Shown piece by piece: positions 22,334-32,795 of a stretch of DNA of 64,000 bases; the stretch's first letter is position 1; the number at the start of each line of letters is the position of its first letter. A program made the position numbers and the translations under genes. The notes under the pieces were generated by a model. That model did no database searches and was not told the origin of the DNA. It worked only from the letters and a program-made list of their open reading frames with translations. Source of the stretch: Thamnaconus septentrionalis (Eukaryota > Chordata > Actinopteri > Tetraodontiformes > Monacanthidae); NCBI GenBank assembly GCA_009823395.1, contig CM020514.1, positions 1,046,966 to 1,110,965 on the forward strand, given 5' to 3'.

Positions 22334-23103
22334 TGTTACGGGTACCGTATTTTGGATGTGTGTGTTGGGGCGTGGGTGTGTTTCCTAACTCCGTTTGCCC
22401 TGTGGTTCCCCGATCATCAGCTGCCTCAACGTCTTCAACTGGGGGGAGTTCCTGCCTCCGCCCACCGTGATTCGCTGATCGCCGCCACCTGCGCAACAGC
22501 GTGAGACGGAATCCCCACAGCCATAAAAGCTGCCATGATCCGGAACGCAGGGCGGCAGTCTGATCGTGGCTGTTAGCCCTCGTATTGTGCTTGACTTTCG
22601 GATTGTGCTAGTTCTGTAACGCACTCGTACTCTGTTTCTACGTGCAGCACTCGTACCCTGTTCGATTTTACGTGCAGCACTCGTTACCCTATTTGATTCC
22701 CGTATTTGTGCTAGGTAGCACTCGGCACTCGTACCCTAACCCTGTTTGGCACTCGTGTTTATATATTTGTTTGTTGGGGAAATATTGGGCTGTAGGTTTA
22801 GTTTTGGGTTTTCTTTTGGGTTTAGTTTCCCCCTTGTTTTCTGTAGCTTTTTCTGTTTAGGTTTATGGGTGGCGTCCCTTTTTCGGGATGGTTGTGTCGG
22901 TCTCAAGACTACTTTATTTATATTAAGTTATTGATTTGGCGCCACCCGCTGCCCTTCCTCTGTTGTTGCTGCTGTTGTTTGTTGTTGTTATTTCTTTTGT
23001 TAAAATCATTAAAAACTTAAGTTTGAAAGTTGCTCGTGGAACTTGTTTAGTGGTCCCGTTTTGTTACCAATCATTTCCCCTAGACTCTAAGTGGTTCGTA
23101 ACA
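22334..23103 (+). mobile_element. Solo LTR, 770 bp, with 5-bp target duplication
   Basis: Begins TGTTACGGGT and ends GGTTCGTAACA, giving perfect TGTTACG/CGTAACA inverted ends. The pentamer gggtc flanks both sides (22329-22333 and 23104-23108). A TATA-like ccataaaagc lies at about 22521. There is no internal retroelement sequence. The 5-bp duplication and ends fit Ty3/gypsy-type LTR elements. Orientation is chosen from the TATA position. Confidence 0.85.
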
Positions 23104-23124
23104 GGGTCCCACACCGAAACCATG

Positions 23125-23277
23125 TCAAATCAATGTTGAGAAATTCAACGTTGATAACACATCGTCTATTCAATGTCAAATCAATGTAGGGAAACTCAAC
23201 ATTGAAAACACATCGCCTTTTCAACGTTAAATCAATGTAGGGAGACTCAACATTGAAAATACAACATCTATTCAATG
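23125..23277. repeat. 51-bp minisatellite, three units
   Basis: Three consecutive 51-bp units beginning tcaaatcaatg / tcaaatcaatg / ttaaatcaatg, each containing a caacgttga- or caacattga-like palindrome. Because 51 is divisible by three, the minus strand shows an artefactual 17-residue protein repeat. Related ttgaatcaac words continue to about 23410, where gctatctggg could be the terminus of a non-autonomous DNA element. Confidence 0.85.
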
Positions 23278-23824
23278 TTAATTCAACATCAGTTTTTCAA
23301 TTGTTGAAATGGTAACTTTAATTAGATGTTGAATCAACATCGCTTTTTCAACCTCAACCAAAAATAACCAATGTGACCAAAATTCAACGTTGAATCAATG
23401 TCTTTTGCTATCTGGGACACCCAGGATGTCACAGTGTGACGGGAAGGGGGCTCTTCCCACACGTCCGAATATGACGACTTGGGAGTGAGACCGTGTTGTC
23501 GGAGTTACCGAGCGGTTTTAAAGTTAGCTAATGTTTTAGCAGAATGTTTTAAATGTCGATAAAATGATTTATTTACAGAGTTAGTGCTAGAATGAAATCA
23601 GCTTCAGCCTGCTGATTTCAGCTTAGGTAGGAGCTAAATGCACAGTGGGTCGTTATGTGCGCCGACGTCATCGGTTCTTGCTTTATAGTGTGTGGTTGCG
23701 TCCGAAATCCCATACAATACACGACATACTCAATATGTGTACTATCATTCAACATACTTTTGCGTGAATAAATGTAGTATGCATTTTTTCGGACGCACTG
23801 CTTAGTGCAGAAGTGACACACTTA

Positions 23825-24522
23825 GGGCCAATTCCAATTCCTCCCTTAACCATTCATCTCAACCCTCACCCTTAACCCTCAATCTTTGGCCCTCAATCTT
23901 GGCCCTCAAAACTAAGTGTAAGGGCTATCTTGTGACTTAGAAATGGGACACCCCTTAAGTGCAGTTACGTCTTCAGACTGTGGGGGGGTGGCCTTACACC
24001 AAAGCTACGTCCAGTCTGTCAAGAAGACGACGACGACGACGACGAAGAAGAAGAAGAGAAGAAGAACGAAAAAGAAGAAGTCCACCGTCGCTGCACAACG
24101 AGGTATACAAGTAACGAGAAGCCGGGACCGCCGGTCCGGCTGACAAACATCGTAAAGTAAAAAAAATAAATGTTACGCAACAACGATGTCAATAATCCAT
24201 AAAAAAGTCTTAAACTAAGACAATAAAATGGTTTCGTAATATTTATATCTTTATTAACTAAGAAAATACTTTCATTTGTAGCTTGCTTTTTTCATCGCCA
24301 CTATTCGAAGATGTCTTGGCGAAAATACACAATGCCTTCTGGGTAGCCCTTACTCCCAAGGGTGGTGCCGGAGAATCTCAATATTGAGGGCGATACAGCC
24401 CTTAAACTTGTCCCTCAACTTGACCTTCTGAGAATCGGGACAGCACTTGCACTTCGCGGGAGCGCGCATTTTTGAGATTGAGGGTTGAGATTGAGGGTTA
24501 AGGGAGGAATTGGAATTCACCC
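23825..24522. mobile_element. Harbinger-type MITE, 698 bp, TTA target duplication
   Basis: The ends are inverted repeats: GGGCCAATTCCAATTCCTCCC on the left matches the inverse of the right end GGGTGAATTCCAATTCCTCCC, and both continue into ttaaccctcaatctcaaccctc. TTA flanks both sides (23822-23824 and 24523-24525), the 3-bp TWA target typical of PIF/Harbinger. It contains a GAC/GAA microsatellite (24024-24080) and a small Cys-rich frame on the minus strand. A related end occurs at 55627. Confidence 0.8.
24350..24469 (-). CDS. Small Cys-rich frame (39 aa) inside the Harbinger MITE
   Basis: Reads MRAPAKCKCCPDSQKVKLRD and continues to a WE terminus with 39 residues. The second copy of the element at 55680 preserves the same frame for 21 codons with two substitutions before a stop. 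Four of the first 25 residues are Cys (CKCC plus one more). I do not recognise the protein. It could be the stub of a coding exon in an autonomous parent element rather than a gene. Confidence 0.3.
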   Translation of the reverse strand: MRAPAKCKCCPDSQKVKLRDKFKGCIALNIEILRHHPWE

Positions 24523-24745
24523 TTACTGAGCGCCTGTTGCCAGTTGGATTGGTAACCATGGTAACCCGTGCCAACTTCACCTCTACCGGCAATCTGCGAT
24601 ATTAATACATCTAATCATAATAATCTAATAATACATCCTTGATATGTTATTTTTATATATGTTAATAACTGTCATTGTCCGTTGTGTTAACATCCTAAAA
24701 ACACATACTGTTTTAGCATACTCAATAGCATGTTTGGACGCAGCC

Positions 24746-25870
24746 CATGTGTGTCATCTCCCCTTCCATTTACTTTTCTTCATGTGCAGTGCTCCCACTC
24801 CATATTTGATAAACCTGCGCTGATAATTTGAAATTGTTTTAAAATGCATTAATCACAAAAATCAGAGGAGTAGATCACATTCCCCTTGTTATTTCACCAC
24901 TTTAACACTGGTCTAACAGTTGAGAGTCTAATCGCATGCGCTGGAGCATCCTCCAGCACATGCCACTTTATTCTATCTGTATCAGTAACCTTAGAAGTAA
25001 GTGAAATTCAGCTGAATGATAGAAATTGTGAAAATCTGCATATCTGAATGAATATCATTTATTGCAATTAGTGGCACCGTCAAGGTCTTTTTTTCTTGTG
25101 TTTTTATATTTTTGTGTTGAAAAAGTGCCTAATTGGATGGCCATAAATGAAGCTTTCCACTTTTTAAAAGTAATCGTTGACTTTAATATTTAAACTCTCT
25201 CATAAGATTGTATGTTGCAGTAGTATAATGCAAGCCAGTGTTAAACGTGTTTTGTTTGGCGTTTATTATGTCATTTCCAGAATTAATAATTTGGGGAGAG
25301 TGATGAAAAATGTATGCCAAACATTTATTGTGATCTCCCAATATCCAGTTTAACACCAAGGCAATATATACTGTATGTTCTTGGTGTTAAAAGAGTGCAG
25401 TGTCTATCTGAGAGCAGTCTTTTCTTAACTCTGTTCTGGCTTTTTAAGTCTGCCTGCTCAGAACCAGGCCGTAGTCTGGCATGGCGTCTACCCTTCATTC
25501 ATATGTTCTTCAGTCCATCAAACCTCTTCTTCACTGAGTAGAGTTCACAAACAGCTTGTCACATGAGCTCTGTTTCTCGCCGGCTAAAACATCAGACTAT
25601 AGATCAGATACGTGGATTGATACTATCACTTAGATATCCAATCTATTATTTACATCAATTTTGAACCCAGTACTGACATTGGATTGGATAGGTTCCATCC
25701 CTAGATAGAGTTAACCACTGAACTAAAAACCTAATATAGGAATACAGATACCAAGAATGCAGGGATTACACTCGATGTTATAACAACCTGGTGTGTTGAA
25801 GGCTGGTCATTTATTTGTCTGTATTTTGAAATTTTTGCCTTAATTTTGTGTTCTTTGTCACTGTCTCCCA
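24746..25870. other. No recognised gene
   Basis: AT-rich, stops in every frame, no matched repeat ends. Confidence 0.45.
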
Positions 25871-25875
25871 TTCAG

Positions 25876-25927
25876 GCTGAAGCAGATGGTCGACAGTTAA
25901 CACATACCCCTGTCTCAGCAATTACAG
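25876..25927 (+). pseudogene. Possible short exon of a zinc-finger gene family copy
   Basis: A 52-nt segment lies between a good acceptor (tctcccattcag) and a donor (ACAG then gtattc). It is about 290 bp upstream of the zinc-finger-like exon below and could be its upstream exon. This rests on splice-site appearance only. Confidence 0.25.
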
Positions 25928-26220
25928 GTATTCACCTAATGCCTCATACACTGAACAATGAATCATTCAAAATTTGTATTTGTTTCATGGGTTGGTGTAA
26001 CAGACATGCATTAGCGTCATTACAGTTGGATTATGAAATTCATTGTATATTTCAATTTGAATGCTCAAAAATAATCAATTACATTAATTTAAAAATAATT
26101 AATTGCAGATTTTAGTTTGTGAATGTTAAAATAATTCATTGCAGATTTTAATTTGTGATTTAAAAAAAAAAATAATTGTAACTTTTTTTTTCGCAATGCT
26201 GAAATTATCATGTCTTTTCA

Positions 26221-26570
26221 GGTCTACCAGAGCAGTATCATCTAATGCAGTGGACTTGTAAGTACTGCACATTTTCTGCTGAAAAGAGAGGCTACTGACT
26301 TAAGCATTACCGCTTAAAACATGGATACCACACTCGGACATCTCCACTCCCATGTCTTCATAAGGAATGCCTCTGCACATTTAAATCTTTTAATGCACTC
26401 AAAGTGCACCTATCAACATGGCACTCTCAAAAAGATGCAGGCAAAAGTGGAGAAACTGCATTTCACTGTCAGCTGTACAACTTTGTGGAGCCTTGCTCAA
26501 AAGCAGACTTCTTTACCCATTTGCGAAGACATCTTAAGCTGAGGCAAATGGTTGCTTGCCCATATATATG
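26221..26570 (+). pseudogene. C2H2-like zinc-finger exon remnant of a multicopy fish family
   Basis: After tcttttcag the frame reads GLPEQYHLMQWTCKYCTFSA, then KHYRLKHG, CLHKECLCTFKSFNALKVHL and FTHLRRHLK. These give CxxC...HxxxxH-type fingers, with CLHKECxC resembling a second unusual finger. An in-frame TGA interrupts the first finger between GY and LKHYRLKH. I recall many fish genomic copies with this peptide pattern, often linked to transposable DNA. The stop and lack of downstream exons argue for a dead copy. Confidence 0.5.
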
Positions 26571-26605
26571 TATGTATGTATTATATATGAAAATTATATA
26601 TGTAT

Positions 26606-26979
26606 TGTAGCAGCCAAAATGTTGTTGTTTTTATCTGAGCCAGTGAGACAGTTGTTGTTACACTCTTTATGCTGTGGGTGTCGCTGTGTTCCGGTATTGT
26701 TTTTGGTTTAGGGGTATAAAGGTAGCCATGTCACTATTGTCGTCAGGTGTTGTTGACCCGGAAGAGCAAATGGTTTTTGACCGCTCTGCCGCGAAATGTT
26801 TGTTTTGTCTGCTTGGGAAAAATGGAACTGGAATAAAAGTGGAAAGCCTTCTTTCATCGCAAAAGAGGTTTAAGGATCGTTTTTTCCGGAGCAATATATA
26901 GCAACACTATTGGGCGCGTCAGCCAGGTAATTTAAGGGTCAAGCATCGAAGAAGCAAAGCACTAGGCTTCGCTCCAACA
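26606..26979 (+). mobile_element. Solo LTR, 374 bp, with 5-bp target duplication
   Basis: Begins TGTAGCAGCC and ends CGCTCCAACA. The pentamer tgtat flanks both sides (26601-26605, 26980-26984). A TATA-like ggtataaagg lies at about 26712 and AATAAA at about 26833. The flank is AT-rich, so a chance 5-bp match is possible but unlikely together with the ordered promoter and polyadenylation signals. Confidence 0.6.
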
Positions 26980-27239
26980 TGTATTATATATGTATTATTC
27001 AGTCATTTCTGTAGCAAAGGGTTAAATGCATTTTAAAATAAATTTTAATTCTATTGAGTTAATTCAACAAGTGTTCTCCATTCATTGTGTTTTTGGGGGT
27101 CATTACTGTTAGATAATGTGTTTTTAATGAAATTAGTATGTGCAGTTGTAACTTCTATAGTAGAATTCTTTTAGGTCAAGAAAATTAAGTTGACCTGAAT
27201 ATGATGGATGAGAAAAACTAAAGAAAATTAACCTATCAC

Positions 27240-27465
27240 TTGAGTACTGGAAGCTCACAATAAATATGTTTCTGTAATCTAATTTATTAAGATTTTTTTG
27301 AGTACTGCAAACTCAAAATGAACAAATTACGATAATCCAATTATTTAAGTTAATTTGAGTACTGCCAACACACAATAAACAAGTTACTTTAATCCTATTA
27401 TTTAAGTTAATTTGAGCACTGCCAACTCACACATAATTACACAATAATTAAGTTAATCAAATCTA
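27240..27465. repeat. 57-bp minisatellite, about four units
   Basis: Units start ttgagtactg (27240), ttgagtactg (about 27298), ttgagtactg (about 27355) and ttgagcactg (about 27412), each carrying an act-cac-aataaac block and ending ttaagttaat. Confidence 0.75.
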
Positions 27466-27538
27466 ATTCATCTAAGTCAACATAAATTACTTTTTTTAAG
27501 GCAGCAAGTTTGCATATCTTTTTTTTTCGTAAAGTCAA

Positions 27539-27544
27539 TTTATT
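27539..27544 (-). terminator. Polyadenylation signal of the Ig-receptor gene
   Basis: AATAAA on the minus strand, about 280 bp downstream of the stop codon of the receptor gene, with no stronger hexamer between. Confidence 0.5.
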
Positions 27545-27823
27545 AGATTTTACAGTGCAGACAATAGAAAAGGAAAATCAGTTTTAATACAGTGGAATGA
27601 TTTTTCATTGAAATCTCAATGTGAAGCTGCAATGAGGCTGGAAAAACAGGCTGCCTGATGTGCTGCGTTTTCAAAGGTTGTCTGAATGAAGACGGACACA
27701 GTTGAAAGTGTGGCAGCTTTTGAATGAGGTTCCAGTTTGAGACAGGCTGACTTGGTGTGTTGTGGAGTTCAATCAGCAGAGTGAGTCTGCCTTTAGTCTC
27801 CACAGTCCTTCTGTGGAGGCTTT

Positions 27824-29114
27824 TTATCCATCCAACGTGGTGACGTTGCAGTAGAGGGTGGACTCATCAGCTGCTCCACCAGAGGGCGCAGCTTCACCTC
27901 CATCTTCACCGTCTGTCACCTGCACCTGGGTTGGAGGTCAGATGATGATGATGATCATCATGGTCATAATAATTAGAATTAAATTGTGTGTTTCTCACTC
28001 TGACTTTGGCTCCTCTCTTGGTGTAGCTGACCACCAGCTCCACCTACATCCAACCACACACAGCTGCGAGTTAGGACTTCCTGTGTGTGTGTTCACCATG
28101 TGTTGTTCACAATATTCTATTTTTAGATGACTCAGCTCTTGTCAGTTTGTGTTGTTTTTACCAGTGTTAAAACAACTCAAAGAACAGTATGTTTTTAAAT
28201 GACACAAATCAAGTGAGTTGAAGTCCAAATTGTGCAAACACACAATCTTCACTCACTGTGTTCTCCTCCTGAAGTTTCTTCTTGCCTTCAGATGGAGACA
28301 CAGACAGTCAAATCTCAGCTCCTGAATGCAAAGTTCTCCTCAGAACAAAGTTTCATGAGTGGAAAAGATGCTCCCACCTTTGGCTCTCTTCCAAAGTAGA
28401 AAGTCCACCAGGATGCACATGACAACTACCACAAGCAAAACTGCCACAAGGTGGCGCCACCAGCCTGAAAGAAGAAAAAAACCTTGATTTGAAACTTGAC
28501 TTGTTTCAGAGGTGAATCTTCCAGAGGCTGAAGAAACAAGATGCACCACACAACGCTGAATCACCTCCAGGCTGAGGCTCCTCAGAGTTCCCACCAGTGT
28601 TCCTAGTGGCACTAGACCACCTGGTGGTCAGTGTTGGTGTTGTTGCATGGGGGCCTGGACAAATAGAGACAAAAAATAAACCAGTTTCTCCTTTTCTGGC
28701 AACAGGTGTGAATTTACTGGTCCCAGTCTGACCTTCAGTCTGATGGATGAGAGGAAACAGCTGCACATCATCAAGATAATCACTCCACACCTCACAGGAG
28801 AAGAGCTCCTCCTGGAGTGGCTCCTCACAGTCTTGACACATTGATACAGTTTCTTGGCATCCATACCTGGGTTCAGGTTGTAAATAAGGTTTTCCATCAT
28901 ACAGATACCTCACTTTGTATATACAGGAACTTTGTGATGCCACAGAGCAGGACAACTGATGGTTCTCAGTTCTGGTCACTGGTGAAGACAGAGGAGAAAA
29001 ACAACAACATGGTCACAAAGTTGATCCCTGCAGACAAAAGAGACAAACAGCCTTGTTTCCAGGAAACAAAGGTCAAATATTCCTCATGATCTCGGCCCAT
29101 TCCTCCAAGAATCA

Positions 29115-29149
<35 letters not shown>

Positions 29150-29727
29150 TTTAGATTAGTTGTAAATACCCACAGGAAACAACAGACAGATAAATGGTGG
29201 CCAGATCTTGAATTGAACCACTCCATCTCCTTCTGCAGGTGAACTGTCCAACAAGCTCCTCAGTGATCTTCATTATTTCCAGAGAACAGTCACTGGTGAG
29301 AGACAGTTGGCCATATACTTCTACATATTTTTGGGAAACCTCCCCGTTTTCAACCAGGCGAAACGTCTCGTTAGAACTCCCATCAAACAGCCAGTGAATA
29401 TTCCTACAGTTGGGAAGCTGTTGTCCACAGGTTAAAGTAACTTTGTCTCCGTTCCTGATGGCAACAAACTGAAGCTCTGCAACTGGAAGAATAAAGGAAG
29501 TGGAAGCATTTCTAGACTGTATTGAACTCAGGATGTTAGAAAGCAAACCTCAGTTCCTCCTTCTCAACTTGGACACCATCATTTGTGAAAAAGTCTTTGG
29601 CATTTTTTCAGCTCTTACCTGCAACAGAGATGATGAGTGTGGCAAACACACTCACACACATCTTCACCCTCTGGCTTCCAAAGGTTCTTCCGTCTTGCTC
29701 CTCCACCCCTGTGCTGCCGACAGCCAT
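27824..29727 (-). CDS. Type I membrane receptor with two Ig domains and a TxYxxV tail (8 exons, 338 aa by splice model)
   Basis: Exons on the minus strand: 29727-29619, 29482-29174, 28978-28733, 28654-28565, 28464-28378, 28285-28257, 28043-27999, 27925-27824. All introns are GT-AG and all phases agree, totalling 1017 nt with one stop. Exon 1 gives a signal peptide (KMCVSVFATLIISVA); translation could also start at that inner Met. Exon 2 is a V-like Ig domain (KVTLTC, IHWLFDG, VGQFTC). Exon 3 is a second Ig domain (HQLSC...LFSCEV) in which the usual core Trp is Tyr (VRYLYDG). Exon 4 is a Thr/Ser stalk and exon 5 the membrane segment (HLVAVLLVVVVMCILVDFLLW). The tail ends with STLYCNV, fitting the ITSM pattern TxYxx[VI] and close to an ITIM. 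Such receptors act at the surface of immune cells. Ligand and orthologue are unknown; fish have many unnamed relatives. Confidence 0.85.
29105..29149. repeat. (CA)n microsatellite in intron 2 of the receptor gene
   Basis: CA run between exons 2 and 3. Confidence 0.9.
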
Positions 29728-30246
29728 CACTCTGATAACTTTGAAGACAAAGTTGAAAGAAAAAAAGATCTCTGATGTTTGTGAGTCGCAGCTTTTCTCT
29801 GGAGTCTCTGAGGTGTTTAACATGGAAAACAGAGGAGATCAGTTCAGCTTTCTGGAAGCTGGCAGCCTGGAGAGCATCTCTGCATGAAGACATCGAGCTG
29901 CCGTCGACTGAGGAACTTAGGCGTGGCATTGGAAGTTTTTTCATTGTTTTAAATATAACATCATGAGAGGAAGTTGCAGTGCTGTTTAACCCCTGTGCTG
30001 CCGGCAGCCATCACTCTAACTGTGAAGGCCAAATAATAAAAAAGGAATTGATCTCTAATGTTGGTGAGTCGCAACTTTTCTCTAAACGTAGAAAACAGAG
30101 GAGATCAGTTCAGCTTTCTGAAACCTGGCAGGCTGGAAAATATTTCTGCCACGAGACATTCAGCTGCCGTCTTCTGAGGAACTGAGGCTTTATATCGAAC
30201 GTGTTTTGTTTTAAATATGGCCTCATGACAGGAAGTTGCAGTTCAG
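29703..30246 (-). promoter_or_regulatory. Tandemly duplicated 5' leader/promoter of the receptor gene
   Basis: The segment 29707-29985 (from cccctgtgctgccgacagcc, which includes the start codon, outward) recurs at 29992-30246 with the same order: ctgtgctgcc-g-cagccatcactct, gtgagtcgca, gaaaacagaggagatcag, gctgccgtc, ttttaaatat, and ggaagttgcagt. The outer copy has a small deletion, and its start codon reads into a stop. It probably arose by unequal exchange and may carry duplicated control elements. Confidence 0.75.
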
Positions 30247-30780
30247 TGTGATTGCAACAGCCAAGAGGAGAAATGACATCCGAGCTGCAGGAGTCACTTC
30301 ATTTCTGTCTCCACTGTCTATTCTACAAAACAGCAGGTGTCATTGTGTTGTGTGCTTCTCTGTCATCTGCCTTCATAACTTAGACAATAAAATACAGAAT
30401 ATTGCAAAATTTACTCCCATGCCAAAGCCTGTTCAGTCCAAATAGGTTTTCTGTAGGGCTGTGTTCACACATGTGCTGTAATAAAAAAATAAGACGTTTA
30501 AGACGACCCCGTCTATGAGCGTGTCTGCTTGCAGTGGCCAAAGCCCCTTTGTTGAGCCACTACTGCCGTTGCTACTTGTGGAATTGTGAAGACATGCGCC
30601 CAATACGCAAAGAAATATCAGGAAACCGGAGTTAAATTTTACAATACTGTGTCGGTTTATTTCCATATATCACGACAATAACTCATCACATCGTAGAGCA
30701 TTAATCACGATAACTCAATCTGGCAGTCACAAAAATAACAAAGCCAAAACTGATCAATGCAACACACAGGGCACAGTTGA
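30247..30780. other. Spacer between receptor gene and truncated copy; no recognised gene
   Basis: Non-coding, short frames only. Confidence 0.45.
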
Positions 30781-30876
30781 AAACTGTTTGCTTCCCAATC
30801 AGCAGCAACACCTGCTACCAGGTTGACCTGGCTCAAATGGACTGCCTGGGCTGACCCAATACAGCCCCTTACTGGC
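30781..30876. repeat. 96-bp direct repeat, left member (partner 32796-32892)
   Basis: Shares with 32796-32892 the blocks aaactgtttgcttcccaatc, agcagcaacacctgctacca and actgcctgggctgacccaat, with about four differences. The right member fuses directly to the broken exon 2 of the truncated receptor copy. Confidence 0.85.
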
Positions 30877-30992
30877 TCTTCCAATGCTGACTGGACACTA
30901 TAGTTCATGTTTGCCAAGTCAGTTGTGTTGGTGGAGTTCAATCAGCAGAGTGAGTCTGCCTTTAGTCTCCACAGTCCTTCTGTGGAGGCTTT

Positions 30993-31261
30993 TTATCCAT
31001 CCAATGCGCTGACGTTGCAGTAGAGGGTGGATTCATCAGCTGCTCCACCAGAGGGCGCAGCTTCACCTCCATCTTCACCGTCTGTCACCTGCACCTGGGT
31101 TGGAGGTCAGATGATGATGATGATCATCATGGTCATAATAATTAGAATTAAATTGTGTGTTTCTATTGTGTGTTTCTCACTCTGACTTTGGCTCCTCTCT
31201 TGCGGTAGCTGACCACCAGCTCCACCTACATCCAACCACACACAGCTGCGAGTTAGTGCTT

Positions 31262-31328
<67 letters not shown>

Positions 31329-32795
31329 TCACCCTGTGCTGTCAGTAATATTCTATTTTTAGGTGACTCAGCTCTTGTCAGTTTGTGTTGTTTTTACCAG
31401 TGTTAAAACAACTCAAAGAACAATATGTTTTTAAATGACACAAATCAAGTGAGTTGAAGTCCAAATTGTGCAAACACACAATCTTCACTCACTGTGTTCT
31501 CCTCCTGAAGTTTCTTCTTGCCTTCAGACGGAGGGAGACACAGACAGTCAAACCTCAGCTCCTGAATGCAAAGTTCTCCTCAGAACAAAGTTTCATGAGT
31601 GGAAAAGATGCTCCCACCTTTGGCTCTCTCCCAAAGTAGAAAGTCCACCAGGATGCACATGACAACTACCACGAGCAAAACGGCCACAAGGTGGCGCCAC
31701 CAGCCTGGAACAAGAAAAAAACCTTCATTTGAAACTTGACTTGTTTCAGAGGTGAATCCTCCAGAGGCTGAAGAAACAAGATCCACCACATGTGGCTGAA
31801 CCACCTCCAGGCTGAGGCTCCTCAGAGTTCCCACCAGTGTTCCCAGTGCTCCCAATGCTCCCAGTGGCACTAGACCACCTGGTGGTCAGTGTTGCTGATG
31901 CATCGTGGCTTGGACAAATAGAGACCAATAAACAAAAAATCAGTTTCTCCTTTTCTGGCAACATATTTGACTTTACTGGTCCCAGTCTGACCTTCAGTCT
32001 GACGGATGAGAGGAAACAGCTGCACATCAGTAGAATCACTCCACACCTCACAGGAGAAGAGCTCCTCCTGGAGTGGCTCCTCACAGTCTTGGCGCATTGA
32101 TACAGTTTCTTGGCATCCATACCGGGGTTCAGGCAAATAAGGTTTTCCATCATACAGCCACCTCACTTTGTATATACAGGAACCAGGTGATGTCACATAG
32201 CAGGACAACTGATGGTTCTCAGTTCTGGTCACTGGTGAAGACAGAGGAGAAAAAAAACAACATGGTCACAAAGTTGATCCCTGCAGACAAAAGAGACAAA
32301 CAGCCTTGTTTCCAGGAAACAAAGGTCAAATATTCCTCAGTGAAGAAGCTTCAGGAGAAAATCTGAACAGAAGAAGGAAGGGAAGTTAAACATCGAACCA
32401 ACAGACTGTTCATGCAATAAACTCAAAACAATCGAAGACAATTTCAACTTCTTCAAAACATCTTCATTCAAGTCAACAGCAGCTTCACTTTGTTGCTGCG
32501 AGCCAATCAAAACATGGGACGTAATGATATAAACTGTGTCCTGGAGCTGCTGCTGCCAACGTCTGGCTTTATGAAGAACACACACACACACATACACACA
32601 CACTCCGTAGATTAGATGTAAATACTCACAGGTGAATGACAGCTAGTTCATAATTTGCATCACTCCATCTGCAGGTGAACTGTCCAACAAGCTCCTCAGT
32701 GATCTTCATGATGTCCAGAGAACAGTCCCTGGTGAGAGACAGTTGGCCATATTCTTCTACATATTGTTGGGAAACCTCCCCGTTTTCAACGAGGA
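30993..32795 (-). pseudogene. Second Ig-receptor copy, 5'-truncated
   Basis: Exons 8 to 3 are collinear with the intact gene: 31094-30993, 31225-31181, 31521-31493, 31704-31618, 31908-31805 and 32231-31992. The last 166 nt of exon 2 remain at 32795-32630. The rest of exon 2 and the signal exon are replaced by the 97-bp repeat at 32796. The exon 4 acceptor has changed from AG to AA; using the AG one base later shifts the frame into a TGA. The second Ig domain keeps the core Trp (VRWLYDG) lost in the intact gene, and the tail keeps STLYCNV. It is probably a dead duplicate, though it could donate sequence by gene conversion. Confidence 0.8.
31263..31327. repeat. (GT)n microsatellite in the receptor pseudogene
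   Basis: Long GT run in the intron between exons 6 and 7; the intact copy has only a short gtgtgtgtg at the same place. Confidence 0.95.

Larger units (their letters stand above)
23694..24745. mobile_element. Outer MITE hosting a Harbinger MITE
   Basis: The left end GGTTGCGTCCGAAAT and the inverted right end GGCTGCGTCCAAACAT match at 12 or more of the first 14 positions, and both are followed by catac/gtatgc-like words. The host element is interrupted by the 698-bp MITE at 23825-24522. No convincing target duplication was found for the outer element. Confidence 0.55.

Noticed and set aside
23087..23275. Protein with 17-residue repeats
   Set aside because: The 51-bp minisatellite period is divisible by three, which gives a regular but meaningless frame.
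23125..23410. CRISPR-like array
   Set aside because: Units are contiguous without unique spacers, and the genome is eukaryotic; it is a minisatellite.
27543..27803. 86-codon minus frame as a gene
   Set aside because: It lies in the 3' UTR of the receptor gene, between its stop codon and AATAAA.
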